Assembly: GCF_000723885.1 (NCBI RefSeq)
Contig: NZ_CCDG010000078.1
Location: forward strand, 62,001-126,000
Reading direction: 5' to 3'
Origin: Paenibacillus camerounensis
Lineage (GTDB): Bacteria; Bacillota; Bacilli; Paenibacillales; Paenibacillaceae
DNA: 64,000 nucleotides
The position numbers were made by a program, and so were the translations under genes. A model generated the notes under the pieces. That model searched no databases, was not told the origin of the DNA, and saw nothing but the letters and a program-made list of their open reading frames with translations. This document shows, one piece after another, positions 8,149 to 17,072 of this stretch (position 1 is its first letter; every line of letters starts with the position of its first letter).

Positions 8149-9402
8149 ATGAAGGTGGAGAAGACTAGAAATCCAGTCAGTGTGTCAGAAGCAGTAGCCA
8201 GAGTAATTGCCAAAGCCGGACGTACCGGCACGGAAACTGTACCGCTTGCCGAAAGCTATGGACGCATTCTTGCTGAGCCGCTGACCGCGACGCATGATGT
8301 GCCGCATTTCACACGCTCGCCGTATGATGGCTACGCCATCCGGTCAGGTGATTCTGCTGAAGCCTCCGGCGGTAACCGTGTACCATTCACTGTGGTGGAT
8401 CATATCGGTGCAGGCCAGATATCAGAGGTGCATATAGGCGCATATGAAGCAGTCCGGCTGATGACAGGGGCTGCACTTCCGGCAGGTGCGGATGCGGTAG
8501 TTATGTTCGAGCAGACAGCCGAAGACGGTCCGAAGGGCTTTACGATCCGTAAAGCCTTTGCTGCCGGAGAGAACCTGTCCCTGCAAGGCGAGGATATGCA
8601 GGCCGGGGAACAGATAATTCCGGCAGGCAGCTTCATCCAGCCCGGCACGATAGCACTGCTGGCCACGTTTGGTTACGCGCAGGTCAAGGTAGCCAGACGT
8701 CCGGTTGTCGGCATTCTGTCGACGGGAACAGAACTGCTGGATGTTACTTCTCCGCTCGAACCCGGTAAGATCCGTAACAGTAACGGCCCGATGATTGCTG
8801 CCCAGTTAGCCCGGATGGGCATTCCGTTCAAAATGTACGAAACTGCCGCAGATCAGCTGGAGGAAAGTCTTCTGACTGTACAGCAGGCACTAACGGAAAC
8901 GGATTGTCTGATTACTACCGGCGGGGTATCCGTCGGTGATTATGATTATCTGCCTGAAATCTATTCGCGGATCGGGGCAGAGGTGCTGTTCAACAAAGTG
9001 GCGATGCGTCCGGGAAGCGTAACTACGGTTGCTGTCTCGGCGGGTAAATACCTGTTCGGATTGTCGGGTAATCCATCAGCCTGCTTTACCGGCTTCGAGC
9101 TGTTTGTCCGGCCGGCACTCCTGCAAATGACCGGAGCGGAGAAAGTGTATCTGCCCTATACAAAGGCAGTGCTTGCTGAGGATTTCTGCAAAGCGAATCC
9201 GTTCACCCGGTTTATCCGGGCGGTGTACGACGGCTTCTCGGTGCGGCCGGCCGGATTTAACAAATCCAACGCCGTATCCTCGATCGCACGGGGGAATTCC
9301 CTGATTGTGCTTCCCGGAGGAACAAGAGGCTATACCTCGGGAACGGCGGTAGATGTACTGCTGCTGGGTGTTGAAGAAGGAACTGATGAATGGCTTGTGT
9401 AA
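8149..9402 (+). CDS. moeA: Molybdopterin molybdenumtransferase (MoeA)
   Basis: A 417-residue MoeA, which inserts molybdate into adenylated molybdopterin in the final step of cofactor synthesis. Visible signatures are RSPYDGYAIRSGD near residues 60-72, ALPAGADAVVMFEQ, STGTELLD, KIRNSNGPM, TTGGVSVGDYDYLP and LSGNPSACF. The length is normal. ATG at 8149 follows AGGAGC at 8139-8144. It overlaps the region just before moaA and supplies the cofactor needed by NarG, so its place beside nar genes makes sense. Confidence 0.5.
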   Translation: MKVEKTRNPVSVSEAVARVIAKAGRTGTETVPLAESYGRILAEPLTATHDVPHFTRSPYDGYAIRSGDSAEASGGNRVPFTVVDHIGAGQISEVHIGAYEAVRLMTGAALPAGADAVVMFEQTAEDGPKGFTIRKAFAAGENLSLQGEDMQAGEQIIPAGSFIQPGTIALLATFGYAQVKVARRPVVGILSTGTELLDVTSPLEPGKIRNSNGPMIAAQLARMGIPFKMYETAADQLEESLLTVQQALTETDCLITTGGVSVGDYDYLPEIYSRIGAEVLFNKVAMRPGSVTTVAVSAGKYLFGLSGNPSACFTGFELFVRPALLQMTGAEKVYLPYTKAVLAEDFCKANPFTRFIRAVYDGFSVRPAGFNKSNAVSSIARGNSLIVLPGGTRGYTSGTAVDVLLLGVEEGTDEWLV

Positions 9403-9428
9403 GCATGCAGGAAGGGAGAACCAGACAG

Positions 9429-10445
9429 ATGAGAACATTACCCGTACAAGATCAATTGCGCCGTCCGATCCGCGACTTACGGATCTCCGTAACAGACCGG
9501 TGCAATTTCAGGTGCTCCTACTGCATGCCCAAAGAGCTGTTCGGGGATGACTATGCTTTTCTTCCCGCCAGTGAGCTGCTTAGCTTTGACGAAATTCGCC
9601 GGCTGAGCATGCTGTTCGTCTCTCTCGGCGTAACCAAAATCCGTCTAACCGGCGGTGAACCGCTTTTGCGGCGTGATCTTCCTGTGCTTGTTGAAGGCCT
9701 GCGTGTGATGAACGGGGTGGAGGATATGGGCTTGACCACTAACGGAGTACTGCTGGGACAGCAGGCAGAGCCTTTATACGCAGCAGGACTGCGCAGGCTC
9801 AATGTCAGCCTCGATGCACTTGACCCTGACTTGTTCGGGCAAATGAACGGTCGGGGCTTGAAATCCGGGGTTATCCTGAAGAATATCGAACATGCTGTAC
9901 ATACCGGGTTCGAGGTTAAGGTGAATATGGTTGTGCAGCGGGGGGTTAACGAATCGCAGATCGAACCGATGGCGCGATATTTCAAGGAAAAGAAGATCAC
10001 ACTGCGGTTCATTGAGTTCATGGATGTCGGCAATGACAACGGCTGGAGCTTCAAGAAGGTGGTCACCAAAAAGGAAATACTGGAGCGCCTCCAAACCAGC
10101 TTCGATATGGAGGCGCTTGGACATCGTTACTTTGGTGAAGTTGCTGAACGTTACCGTTACAAGGACAGCGGGGCAGAGGTCGGATTTATCACTTCTGTCT
10201 CGGAATCGTTCTGCTCCTCCTGCACACGGGCCAGATTGTCATCCGACGGTAAATTCTACACCTGCCTGTTTGCTTCCACCGGTCTTGATCTTAGAGCCAT
10301 GCTCCGCAGCGGAGCAGATGATGACAGCCTGCTGAAGGCTATCCGGACAGTATGGGAGCAGCGGAGCGACCGATACTCCGATGAACGGACAGAGCAGACT
10401 GCCCGCAGCAGAACTAAGATCGGTATGTCCTATATAGGAGGCTAG
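9429..10445 (+). CDS. moaA: GTP 3',8-cyclase, radical SAM (MoaA)
   Basis: A 338-residue radical SAM enzyme that starts molybdopterin synthesis from GTP. The N-terminal 4Fe-4S motif is CNFRCSYC after RISVTDR, with LTGGEPLLRRDL next; the second cluster is CSSCTRARLSSDGKFYTC. It ends in the usual ...GMSYIGG, whose two glycines are catalytic in the family. An in-frame ATG at 9390 exists inside moeA, but GAAGGGAG at 9411-9418 points to ATG 9429. It follows moeA by 26 bases and is likely co-transcribed. The other moa/mob genes are not in the window. Confidence 0.5.
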   Translation: MRTLPVQDQLRRPIRDLRISVTDRCNFRCSYCMPKELFGDDYAFLPASELLSFDEIRRLSMLFVSLGVTKIRLTGGEPLLRRDLPVLVEGLRVMNGVEDMGLTTNGVLLGQQAEPLYAAGLRRLNVSLDALDPDLFGQMNGRGLKSGVILKNIEHAVHTGFEVKVNMVVQRGVNESQIEPMARYFKEKKITLRFIEFMDVGNDNGWSFKKVVTKKEILERLQTSFDMEALGHRYFGEVAERYRYKDSGAEVGFITSVSESFCSSCTRARLSSDGKFYTCLFASTGLDLRAMLRSGADDDSLLKAIRTVWEQRSDRYSDERTEQTARSRTKIGMSYIGG

Positions 10446-10549
10446 CTTTAACTGTAATCATCCTCTCAATATGATCTATCTATCACAACATGTTACCCGT
10501 AATCCCTTGTCCGTAAAACACATTCATAAGACTGGAGACGATTGTACCT

Positions 10550-12226
10550 ATGAACGGAGCTGAGCTGCTGATTCAGATGCTGATCGAAAAAGATGTGGAG
10601 ACGATATTCGGATACCCGGGCGGTGCGGTACTGCCGTTGTATGATGCGTTATATGATTGTGACAGGATTCAGCATGTTCTGGTCCGTCATGAGCAGGCGG
10701 CGGTCCATGCGGCGGACGGCTATGCCAGGGCAACCGGACTTACAGGTGTGGCGCTGGTTACCAGCGGGCCGGGTGCTACCAATGCAGTGACCGGTATTGC
10801 TACCGCGTTCATGGATTCAGTACCGCTGATTGTTTTTACCGGTCAGGTGTCAACAGAGCTTATCGGTCTCGACAGCTTTCAGGAAGTGGATATTTACGGG
10901 ATGACAATGCCGATAACCAAACATAATTATATTGTCAGGGAGGTCGCTGACCTGCCGCGAATTATACATGAAGCCTTTTATGTAGCGGCAACCGGACGGC
11001 CCGGACCGGTACTGATTGACCTGCCCAAGAATGTGATGAATGCGGAAGTGCCGGACAGCCGTTATCCTGCTGAGACGATGAATCTGCCGTATATACGCGG
11101 TTATCAGCCGGACCATTCTATCGCTCAACCTGATATTCTGCTGGCTGCGGAGCAGCTAAGTAGCGCGAAACGGCCGCTGATCCTGATTGGGGGCGGATGT
11201 ATGACAGATAATACACCTGCGCTGGTCCGGGCATTTGCGGAGCAGTATCATTTACCGGTGGCCAGTACACTGATGGGGCTGGGCGCTTTCCCTTCCGGTC
11301 ATCCACAGCATCTGGGCATGGTCGGGATGCATGGCAGTGTGGCTGCCAACCGTGCACTGCAGAGCGCTGATGTTGTGCTGTGCCTCGGCGTCCGGTTCAG
11401 TGACCGTGTCACCGGCAACCGTAAAGCCTTTTCACCGGATTCCTACAAAATCCAAGTGGATATTGACAGCTCCGAGCTGAACAAGAACATAGAGATTGAC
11501 CTTGCCATTACCGGCTCCTGCGGTGAAATGCTTGAACGGCTAACAGGTAACATACATACGGCAGTATTGATGGACTGGGAACGGCAGATTCAGGACTGGC
11601 GCGGCCGGTCAGCGAAGGTGAAACGCAAGACAGAGCAGAAGCTTGCCCCTCATGAAGTAATCTCCTGTCTGCAGAATGCCTCAGCCGGCGACGCAATTAT
11701 CGCTACCGATGTAGGCCAGCATCAGATTTGGACAGCAACGCATTATCAATTTACCCGGCCTCGTTCATTCCTGACTTCAGGAGGACTAGGCACAATGGGG
11801 TACGGCCTTCCAGCGGCAATCGGGGCAGCAGTTGCTTATCCGGACCGGCCAGTCGTCTGCATTACAGGGGATGGAAGCATTCAGATGAATATGCAGGAGA
11901 TGATGACAGCCGTTGATTTGGGCCTGAATGTCAAGGTAGCCATCTTCAAGAACGGCTATCTCGGGATGGTGAGACAGTGGCAGCAGCTGTTTCTAGGCAA
12001 GCGATATTCCTCAGTGCGGATCAGCTCACCGGATTTCGTAGCCCTGGCCAAATCCTTCGGCGCACATGGCTTCAGTGCCCGCACACTAGATGAGGCGGAG
12101 CAGATTATTGATCTGGCGCTTCATACGGACGGTCTTGTTATCATGGAGTTCGATATTACCGAAGAGACGAATGTGTACCCGATTGTCCCTCCGGGATCAA
12201 GTAATCAGGATATGATTGTGGAATAG
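10550..12226 (+). CDS. ilvB: Acetolactate synthase, large subunit (IlvB)
   Basis: A 558-residue thiamine diphosphate enzyme that condenses two pyruvates (or pyruvate and 2-ketobutyrate) in branched-chain amino acid synthesis. It shows GYPGGAVLPLYDALYD with the catalytic Glu in VRHEQAAVHAADGYAR, the FAD-binding middle domain and the ThDP motif GDGSIQMNMQEMMTAV with FKNGYLGMVRQWQQLF. The last two are typical of anabolic AHAS rather than AlsS. The small regulatory subunit ilvH is not beside it, which is unusual for the anabolic form. It lies 104 bases after moaA and ends at a strong terminator. Confidence 0.5.
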   Translation: MNGAELLIQMLIEKDVETIFGYPGGAVLPLYDALYDCDRIQHVLVRHEQAAVHAADGYARATGLTGVALVTSGPGATNAVTGIATAFMDSVPLIVFTGQVSTELIGLDSFQEVDIYGMTMPITKHNYIVREVADLPRIIHEAFYVAATGRPGPVLIDLPKNVMNAEVPDSRYPAETMNLPYIRGYQPDHSIAQPDILLAAEQLSSAKRPLILIGGGCMTDNTPALVRAFAEQYHLPVASTLMGLGAFPSGHPQHLGMVGMHGSVAANRALQSADVVLCLGVRFSDRVTGNRKAFSPDSYKIQVDIDSSELNKNIEIDLAITGSCGEMLERLTGNIHTAVLMDWERQIQDWRGRSAKVKRKTEQKLAPHEVISCLQNASAGDAIIATDVGQHQIWTATHYQFTRPRSFLTSGGLGTMGYGLPAAIGAAVAYPDRPVVCITGDGSIQMNMQEMMTAVDLGLNVKVAIFKNGYLGMVRQWQQLFLGKRYSSVRISSPDFVALAKSFGAHGFSARTLDEAEQIIDLALHTDGLVIMEFDITEETNVYPIVPPGSSNQDMIVE

Positions 12227-12243
12227 TCTGTTAATGAAAATAT

Positions 12244-12295
12244 AAAGAAGGCTGCATGTCTATCGAAACACCGATAGACATGCAGCCTTTTCTTT
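12244..12295 (+). terminator. Strong terminator after ilvB, usable from both sides
   Basis: Perfect 16-base arms (12250-12265 and 12272-12287) around a 6-base loop, followed by TTTTCTTTG on the plus strand and preceded by AAAGAA, so it can also stop the convergent ywiC-like gene. Confidence 0.5.
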
Positions 12296-12310
12296 GTTAT
12301 CGTGCACGTT

Positions 12311-13024
12311 CTAAAAGTATAGGATTAGCACACCTGCATATAACATGGCCGAAAAGAAGATTTCCGTTATACCGGTACGTTTTGCGGTAATTCCCGTCTT
12401 AGGCAGGATAGCTGCCCGCAGCAGCAGAATAAGCAGAGGCACTAACAGCGAGGGGAAGAGCAGCAGGCCTGCCGCTGCAAGCAGCAGATGATAAGCAACT
12501 GATACATAATAATAACGGATATTGTTCCGTTCGCGGATAATCGTTTTGACATACAGGGCAGTCCCGGTAAAGTACAGTGCAGATAAGAGGAACAGCTCTG
12601 TTGCCGTACGCCAGCTCTCTCCCTGTCCGGCATAGAAGACCGGATAAATGATCAGGGAAAAAGCTATAATCGCTGAAATGTCGTTTACAAGTGCACGTTC
12701 ATTTTTTCTTTTGGCAAAATAGAGATTGACCGCGAAGAGCGGCAGCAGCGGCAGCACAAACCAGATCAGCTCAGGCTCGGCGATAATCAGATAACCGGCA
12801 AACGGAATCAGCAGAAGCCCGTACAGCTTGAGCGGCTTGGCATAGCGCTGGAATCTGCCGGTTTTGACCCCCTGCAGCAGCGGAAAGCTGAACAGATAGA
12901 TTAGCAGCCAGCAGATGAACAGCGGGATATGTATGGCTTTTCCTGCAGATGAAGCAATGCCGAACAGAAAGGGAAGGATCAGCATCGCCCACGCGCCGTG
13001 CTGGTTAGGGATGTATTGTTTCAT
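12311..13024 (-). CDS. ywiC: YwiC-like integral membrane protein
   Basis: A 237-residue protein with about seven to eight hydrophobic helices. It begins MKQYIPNQHGAWAMLILPF, the hallmark of the YwiC family, whose function is not known. ATG at 13024 has GGAGGAG just upstream on its strand; a longer frame to 13117 lacks such a site. In Bacillus subtilis ywiC sits beside narGHJI and fnr, so its presence next to a nar block here strengthens the link to nitrate respiration. A charged KRKNER turn lies mid-protein. The biochemical role remains unknown. Confidence 0.5.
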   Translation of the reverse strand: MKQYIPNQHGAWAMLILPFLFGIASSAGKAIHIPLFICWLLIYLFSFPLLQGVKTGRFQRYAKPLKLYGLLLIPFAGYLIIAEPELIWFVLPLLPLFAVNLYFAKRKNERALVNDISAIIAFSLIIYPVFYAGQGESWRTATELFLLSALYFTGTALYVKTIIRERNNIRYYYVSVAYHLLLAAAGLLLFPSLLVPLLILLLRAAILPKTGITAKRTGITEIFFSAMLYAGVLILYF

Positions 13025-13267
13025 ATAAAGTACTCCTCCGTTTACCGGATTTTCTTCTATTATATAGGTGCGGACAAAACGGCTTGAGTGACCCGGCACA
13101 CAATACCGCGATCTCACTGATATTTGTTAGAAAATTATCCATTGACATAGATGCCGATCACTCCTTTATCGACGCAGTTCACATCATATGTTATTATGAT
13201 ACCCTGATAACGTGTTAACGAACTAAAGCGTGTATGGACATTTAATATTACTAGGGGGATTAGAGAG

Positions 13268-14038
13268 ATGAGACGCAAGGGAGTATGGGTTTTATTAACA
13301 GTAATGATTATAGCGGTGCTTGCAGGCTGCTCCGGATCGGGGAAAGATGATAACAAGCTGGTTATCGGGATTGATGACAAGTTTGCGCCAATGGGCTTCC
13401 GTGATGAGAACAATGACATTGTAGGATTTGATATTGATTATGCCAAGGCTGCTGCCGAAAAGATGGGCAAAGAGGTTACCTTCCAGCCGATCGACTGGTC
13501 GGCCAAGGAATCCGAGCTTAACAGCGGACGCATCGACATGATCTGGAACGGCTACACTATTACCGATGAGCGTAAGGAAAAGGTACTGTTCACCAAGCCT
13601 TACCTGGAAAACAGCCAGGTGGTAGTAGTGCTTGCCGATTCTCCCCTGACTACAATTGCTGATCTGGCCGGCAAGGAGCTTGGACTTCAGAGCCTGTCGT
13701 CCGCCGCTGATGCACTGGATGCCAGTCCGGTCAAAGCAAAGGTTGCCGGTGTATCTGAATTCCCGGACAACGTGCTTGCCTTGACTGACCTGAAATCAGG
13801 ACGTCTTGACGGTGTAGTTATTGATGAAGTTGTAGCCAGATATTACATGTCGATTGAGCAGAATACATATAAGCTGCTGGATGAATCCCTCGCCCCTGAA
13901 CAATACGGTGTGGGCATTAAGAAGGACAATCAGGCTTTGCTGGATGAACTGCAGAAGGCACTGGATGAGCTGAGCAGTGACGGTACAGCGGCTGAAATTT
14001 CTACTAAATGGTTTGGCGAAAATAAAGTATTGAACTAG
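13268..14038 (+). CDS. Amino-acid ABC transporter substrate-binding lipoprotein
   Basis: A 256-residue family 3 solute-binding protein. A lipoprotein signal (MRRKGVWVLLTVMIIAVLAGC) places Cys21 for lipid attachment outside the membrane. The mature part shows IGIDDKFAPMGFRDEN, GFDIDYAKAAAEKMG and IDMIWNGYTITDERKEKV, typical of polar amino acid binders such as those for glutamine, cystine or arginine. It is followed after 28 bases by a permease and an ATPase, forming a complete importer. The exact amino acid cannot be read from the sequence. Confidence 0.5.
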   Translation: MRRKGVWVLLTVMIIAVLAGCSGSGKDDNKLVIGIDDKFAPMGFRDENNDIVGFDIDYAKAAAEKMGKEVTFQPIDWSAKESELNSGRIDMIWNGYTITDERKEKVLFTKPYLENSQVVVVLADSPLTTIADLAGKELGLQSLSSAADALDASPVKAKVAGVSEFPDNVLALTDLKSGRLDGVVIDEVVARYYMSIEQNTYKLLDESLAPEQYGVGIKKDNQALLDELQKALDELSSDGTAAEISTKWFGENKVLN

Positions 14039-14066
14039 ACAGCTTCCTTAGGAGTCGGTAGACGAA

Positions 14067-14726
14067 ATGAGTATTGATTATATTATCCAGATTGCCGGGC
14101 CGATGCTTGAGGGGGCGCGCACAACCGTGCTGCTGTTCCTGATCGTCATCGTTCTGTCCATCCCGCTCGGGATGCTGGTTACACTGATGGCCAAAAGCCG
14201 GATTAAACCGCTGTCCTGGCTGGCCCACACTTATATTTATGTTATGCGCGGTACTCCGCTGCTGCTGCAGCTGCTGTTTTTCTGCTTTGGACTGCCGCAG
14301 ATCCCGGTCATCGGCGAGTATCTGGTTATGGACCGTTTTGTCGCAGCTGCCCTCGGCTTTATCCTGAACTATGGAGCCTATTTCGCAGAAATATTCCGCG
14401 GCGGACTGCTGTCCATTGATAAAGGACAGCATGAGGCGGCCAAGGTGCTCGGACTCAGCAAATTTCAGACCTTGCGCAAGGTCATTCTGGCCCAAATGTT
14501 CCGGGTTGCCCTGCCGGCAGTGGCGAATGAGTCAATTACACTCGTTAAAGATACAGCACTGCTCTACGCTGTAGCCGTACCGGAGCTGCTGAATTATGCC
14601 AAGACTGCAGTAAACCGGGATTTTACAGTGACTCCGTTTGTTGTAGCAGGAATCATCTATTTGCTGATGACACTCGTGCTGACGCTGTTCTTCAAGCTGC
14701 TTGAGAAACGTTTCAAATTTGAGTAG
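14067..14726 (+). CDS. Amino-acid ABC transporter permease
   Basis: A 219-residue HisM/GlnP-type permease with five hydrophobic helices. It has the MRGTPLLLQLLFFCFGLP block near residue 60 and the EAA loop ...HEAAKVLGLSKFQTLRKVILAQ that contacts the ATPase. ATG at 14067 follows a TTAGGAGTCGG site. It lies between the binding protein and the ATPase in one operon. It forms a homodimeric channel in family members with a single permease gene. Confidence 0.5.
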   Translation: MSIDYIIQIAGPMLEGARTTVLLFLIVIVLSIPLGMLVTLMAKSRIKPLSWLAHTYIYVMRGTPLLLQLLFFCFGLPQIPVIGEYLVMDRFVAAALGFILNYGAYFAEIFRGGLLSIDKGQHEAAKVLGLSKFQTLRKVILAQMFRVALPAVANESITLVKDTALLYAVAVPELLNYAKTAVNRDFTVTPFVVAGIIYLLMTLVLTLFFKLLEKRFKFE

Positions 14727-14741
14727 AAGGGCTGTCCGATT

Positions 14742-15485
14742 ATGAGCAGTATTATTGAAGTAAAAAAACTACAGAAATCCTTCGGCAGTCTGGATGTGCT
14801 GAAGCAGATTACCTTTGAAGTCAACCCGGGAGAAGTTGTGGCTGTAATCGGACCATCCGGCTCCGGTAAAAGCACCATGCTGCGCAGTCTTGTACACCTC
14901 GAAGAAATCACCGGGGGCAGCATCCTCATACATGGCAAAACGCTGGCGGAAAACGGAAAATATGCCGGAAATACAGTCATCAGAGACATTACTGCAACAA
15001 TGGGCATGGTGTTCCAGCATTTCAATCTCTTTCCTCATCTGACGGTACGGGGAAATCTGGAGCTCGCGCCAAGAACACTCAAGCGGGAGAGCAGCCAGAT
15101 TATTGCTGCCAGAAGCATGGAGCTGCTGACCAAGGTCGGTCTGGCTGACAAGGCGGATGTATATCCGTCCATGCTGTCAGGCGGACAGAAGCAGCGGGTG
15201 GCTATCGCCAGGGCACTGATGCTGAATCCGGATATCCTGCTGTTTGATGAGCCGACCTCGGCGCTTGACCCTGAGCTGACCGGCGAGGTGCTGCGGGTCA
15301 TCCGCCAGCTGGCCGAGGAGAATATGACGATGATCATCGTGACCCATGAGATGAGCTTTGCCCGTGATGTGGCGGACCGTGTATTCTTTATGGACAACGG
15401 GGAGATCGCCGAATCCGGCACACCGGAGCAGATCTTCGGCAGCCCGCGGCTGGAACGGACCCGGACTTTTTTGAATCAGGAGTAG
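14742..15485 (+). CDS. Amino-acid ABC transporter ATPase
   Basis: A 247-residue GlnQ/HisP-type ATPase. Walker A is GPSGSGKST near residues 38-46, the Q-loop follows in MGMVFQHFNLFPHLTV, the signature is LSGGQKQRVAIARAL, Walker B is ILLFDEPTSALDPEL and the switch His is in IIVTHEMSFA. All catalytic elements are intact. It closes the three-gene operon, which ends in a terminator. Confidence 0.5.
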   Translation: MSSIIEVKKLQKSFGSLDVLKQITFEVNPGEVVAVIGPSGSGKSTMLRSLVHLEEITGGSILIHGKTLAENGKYAGNTVIRDITATMGMVFQHFNLFPHLTVRGNLELAPRTLKRESSQIIAARSMELLTKVGLADKADVYPSMLSGGQKQRVAIARALMLNPDILLFDEPTSALDPELTGEVLRVIRQLAEENMTMIIVTHEMSFARDVADRVFFMDNGEIAESGTPEQIFGSPRLERTRTFLNQE

Positions 15486-15505
15486 TAATAAGCGGTACTA
15501 AGAGA

Positions 15506-15535
15506 GTGCATAGCGCAGGCTATGCACTTTTATTT
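15506..15535 (+). terminator. Terminator after amino-acid ABC operon
   Basis: Perfect 9-base arms GTGCATAGC (15506-15514) and GCTATGCAC (15519-15527) with a 4-base loop, followed by TTTTATTT. Confidence 0.5.
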
Positions 15536-15673
15536 GTCATTTTCTGCATGAATGAGCATGCATTGTTTTGACAGCGGGGACCGGGAGTGAGAAAATGTAT
15601 TTTCGGGACAACGGTGACAGGACAGGAATACCGTAACTGAGCCGCTGCAGAAATTTGTTTTTGGAGGTATAAC

Positions 15674-15982
15674 ATGAATCAGCGTTTTCGTATTACCCGT
15701 TCAATGCAGGAGGACACTGTTGTACAGGCGATCACCCTGGAGGAATGCAAACAGTATTTTGCCGGGAGAGCTGACTTTTTTTATTCGCCAACCTTTAGTG
15801 TTATAGGACCGGAGAGCACTATGACCATTGAGGGCGATTTCTTTATGTGGAAGCATGGTGAGGCGGAAATTCCTTTCCGGCTGTATTCAGGAGACCTTTA
15901 TGTGGCGGTAGCTGCTGAGGCTGTCGTTCCTTTGATGATTGAGATTGCCACTGATCTTGAGGCGGATATAGTAGAAGGGTAG
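15674..15982 (+). CDS. Small protein of unknown function
   Basis: A 102-residue protein with GGAGGT at 15663-15668 before ATG 15674, which supports real translation. It has no signal peptide and no membrane segment. The sequence is acidic (net negative) with alternating hydrophobic strands (FSVIGPESTMTIEGDFFMW, FRLYSGDLYVAVA). I do not recognise the family. It stands alone, 188 bases after the amino-acid ABC operon and 48 bases before yojF, and could share a transcript with yojF and bshB2. Confidence 0.5.
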   Translation: MNQRFRITRSMQEDTVVQAITLEECKQYFAGRADFFYSPTFSVIGPESTMTIEGDFFMWKHGEAEIPFRLYSGDLYVAVAAEAVVPLMIEIATDLEADIVEG

Positions 15983-16030
15983 ACAGTGTAGTGCACCATT
16001 AACATTCTTATACAACAGAAGGAGATTAAT

Positions 16031-16375
16031 ATGCAGCTGATAGAACCGCATCATATACAGTCGCGGATTAATGAATTATCCGGACAGGATCTGTATCTTC
16101 ATCTTGAGCTTACAACAGGAGCCTATGCTAACCACCTGGACAGCAGCCGCCATCCGGCATCCGCATTTATCAGTAATGCCGTCATCCGCTATACTCAGGG
16201 CTCCATCTCCGGCACAGGCCCGTACCGGGTCGGATTAAAGACCGGTCAAGGCTGGATTTATGCCGAAGGGCTTACTCATATAGATGAGCTGGATACGAAG
16301 CGTCTTATTCTGGCCGGACATGACAGCATGGGTAAGCTGGTTGTTGCTCTGCAGCTGAGTCTGGAGGCGTTCTGA
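16031..16375 (+). CDS. yojF: YojF family protein (DUF1806)
   Basis: A 114-residue protein matching the small YojF family found upstream of the bacillithiol deacetylase BshB2 (YojG) in Bacillus. It has no signal peptide; ISNAVIRYTQGSISGTGPYRVGLKTGQGWIYAEGLTH is the recognisable core, here given in part as residues 44-80. AAGGAG at 16020-16025 serves ATG 16031. Its stop overlaps an upstream start of the next gene. The function is unknown; the link to bacillithiol is by constant neighbourhood. Confidence 0.5.
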   Translation: MQLIEPHHIQSRINELSGQDLYLHLELTTGAYANHLDSSRHPASAFISNAVIRYTQGSISGTGPYRVGLKTGQGWIYAEGLTHIDELDTKRLILAGHDSMGKLVVALQLSLEAF

Positions 16376-16398
16376 TGATAATGGAGGAGAAGACAATC

Positions 16399-17070
16399 AT
16401 GAATACTAATCTAAGTGTTCAGCACATATTGGCTGTGCTCCCGCATCCGGATGATGAGTCCTTTGTTGCAGCGGGAACATTGGCTAAATACATAGCTGAA
16501 GGCGCACAGGTTACCTTTGCCTGCCTGACTCTTGGTGAAATGGGCCGTAACATGGGGATTCCGCCTTTTGCCAACCGGGTGACTCTGCCTGCTATCCGCA
16601 AAGTTGAATTAGAAGATTCCTGCCGCGCTATTGGTATCCAGGACCTCAGAATGCTCGGTTTCCATGACAAGATGATAGAATTCGAGGATCGGGAGCTGCT
16701 GGACGGGGCTATTATGGCATTGCTGCAGGAGCTGAATCCGGATATTGTGATTACATTCTATCCCGGCTACAGTGTACATCCTGACCATGATGCAACCGGG
16801 GCAGCTGTTGTCCGGACTATAGGCCAGCTTGCGGAGGAAGAACGGCCGGTTGTGCTCTGCAGCGCATTCTCCAGCAATCATGAGCAGATGATCGGCAGAG
16901 CAGATGTAACGGTAGACGTTACTGCGTTCCTGGCTTCTAAGATGGCTTCTATTCAGGCTCACCGTTCACAGTTCCAGGCAGCTGAGCTTGTGGGCAACCG
17001 GGTCCTGACCCAGGAGGAAATCATCAGCCGTTACGGCACTGAGCAGTTTTGGACTTACCGGTTCAGCTAA
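16399..17070 (+). CDS. bshB2: Bacillithiol biosynthesis deacetylase (BshB2)
   Basis: A 223-residue LmbE/PIG-L zinc deacetylase that removes acetate from GlcNAc-malate in bacillithiol synthesis. Zinc-site motifs are PHPDDESFVAAGTLA near the start and HPDHDATG in the middle, with the catalytic Asp in the first. ATG 16399 is preferred over ATGs at 16375 and 16381 because GGAGGA at 16383-16388 sits 10 bases before it. It follows yojF as in Bacillus and converges on the NCS2 permease gene with only 2 bases between the two stop codons. Confidence 0.5.
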   Translation: MNTNLSVQHILAVLPHPDDESFVAAGTLAKYIAEGAQVTFACLTLGEMGRNMGIPPFANRVTLPAIRKVELEDSCRAIGIQDLRMLGFHDKMIEFEDRELLDGAIMALLQELNPDIVITFYPGYSVHPDHDATGAAVVRTIGQLAEEERPVVLCSAFSSNHEQMIGRADVTVDVTAFLASKMASIQAHRSQFQAAELVGNRVLTQEEIISRYGTEQFWTYRFS

Positions 17071-17072
17071 GC

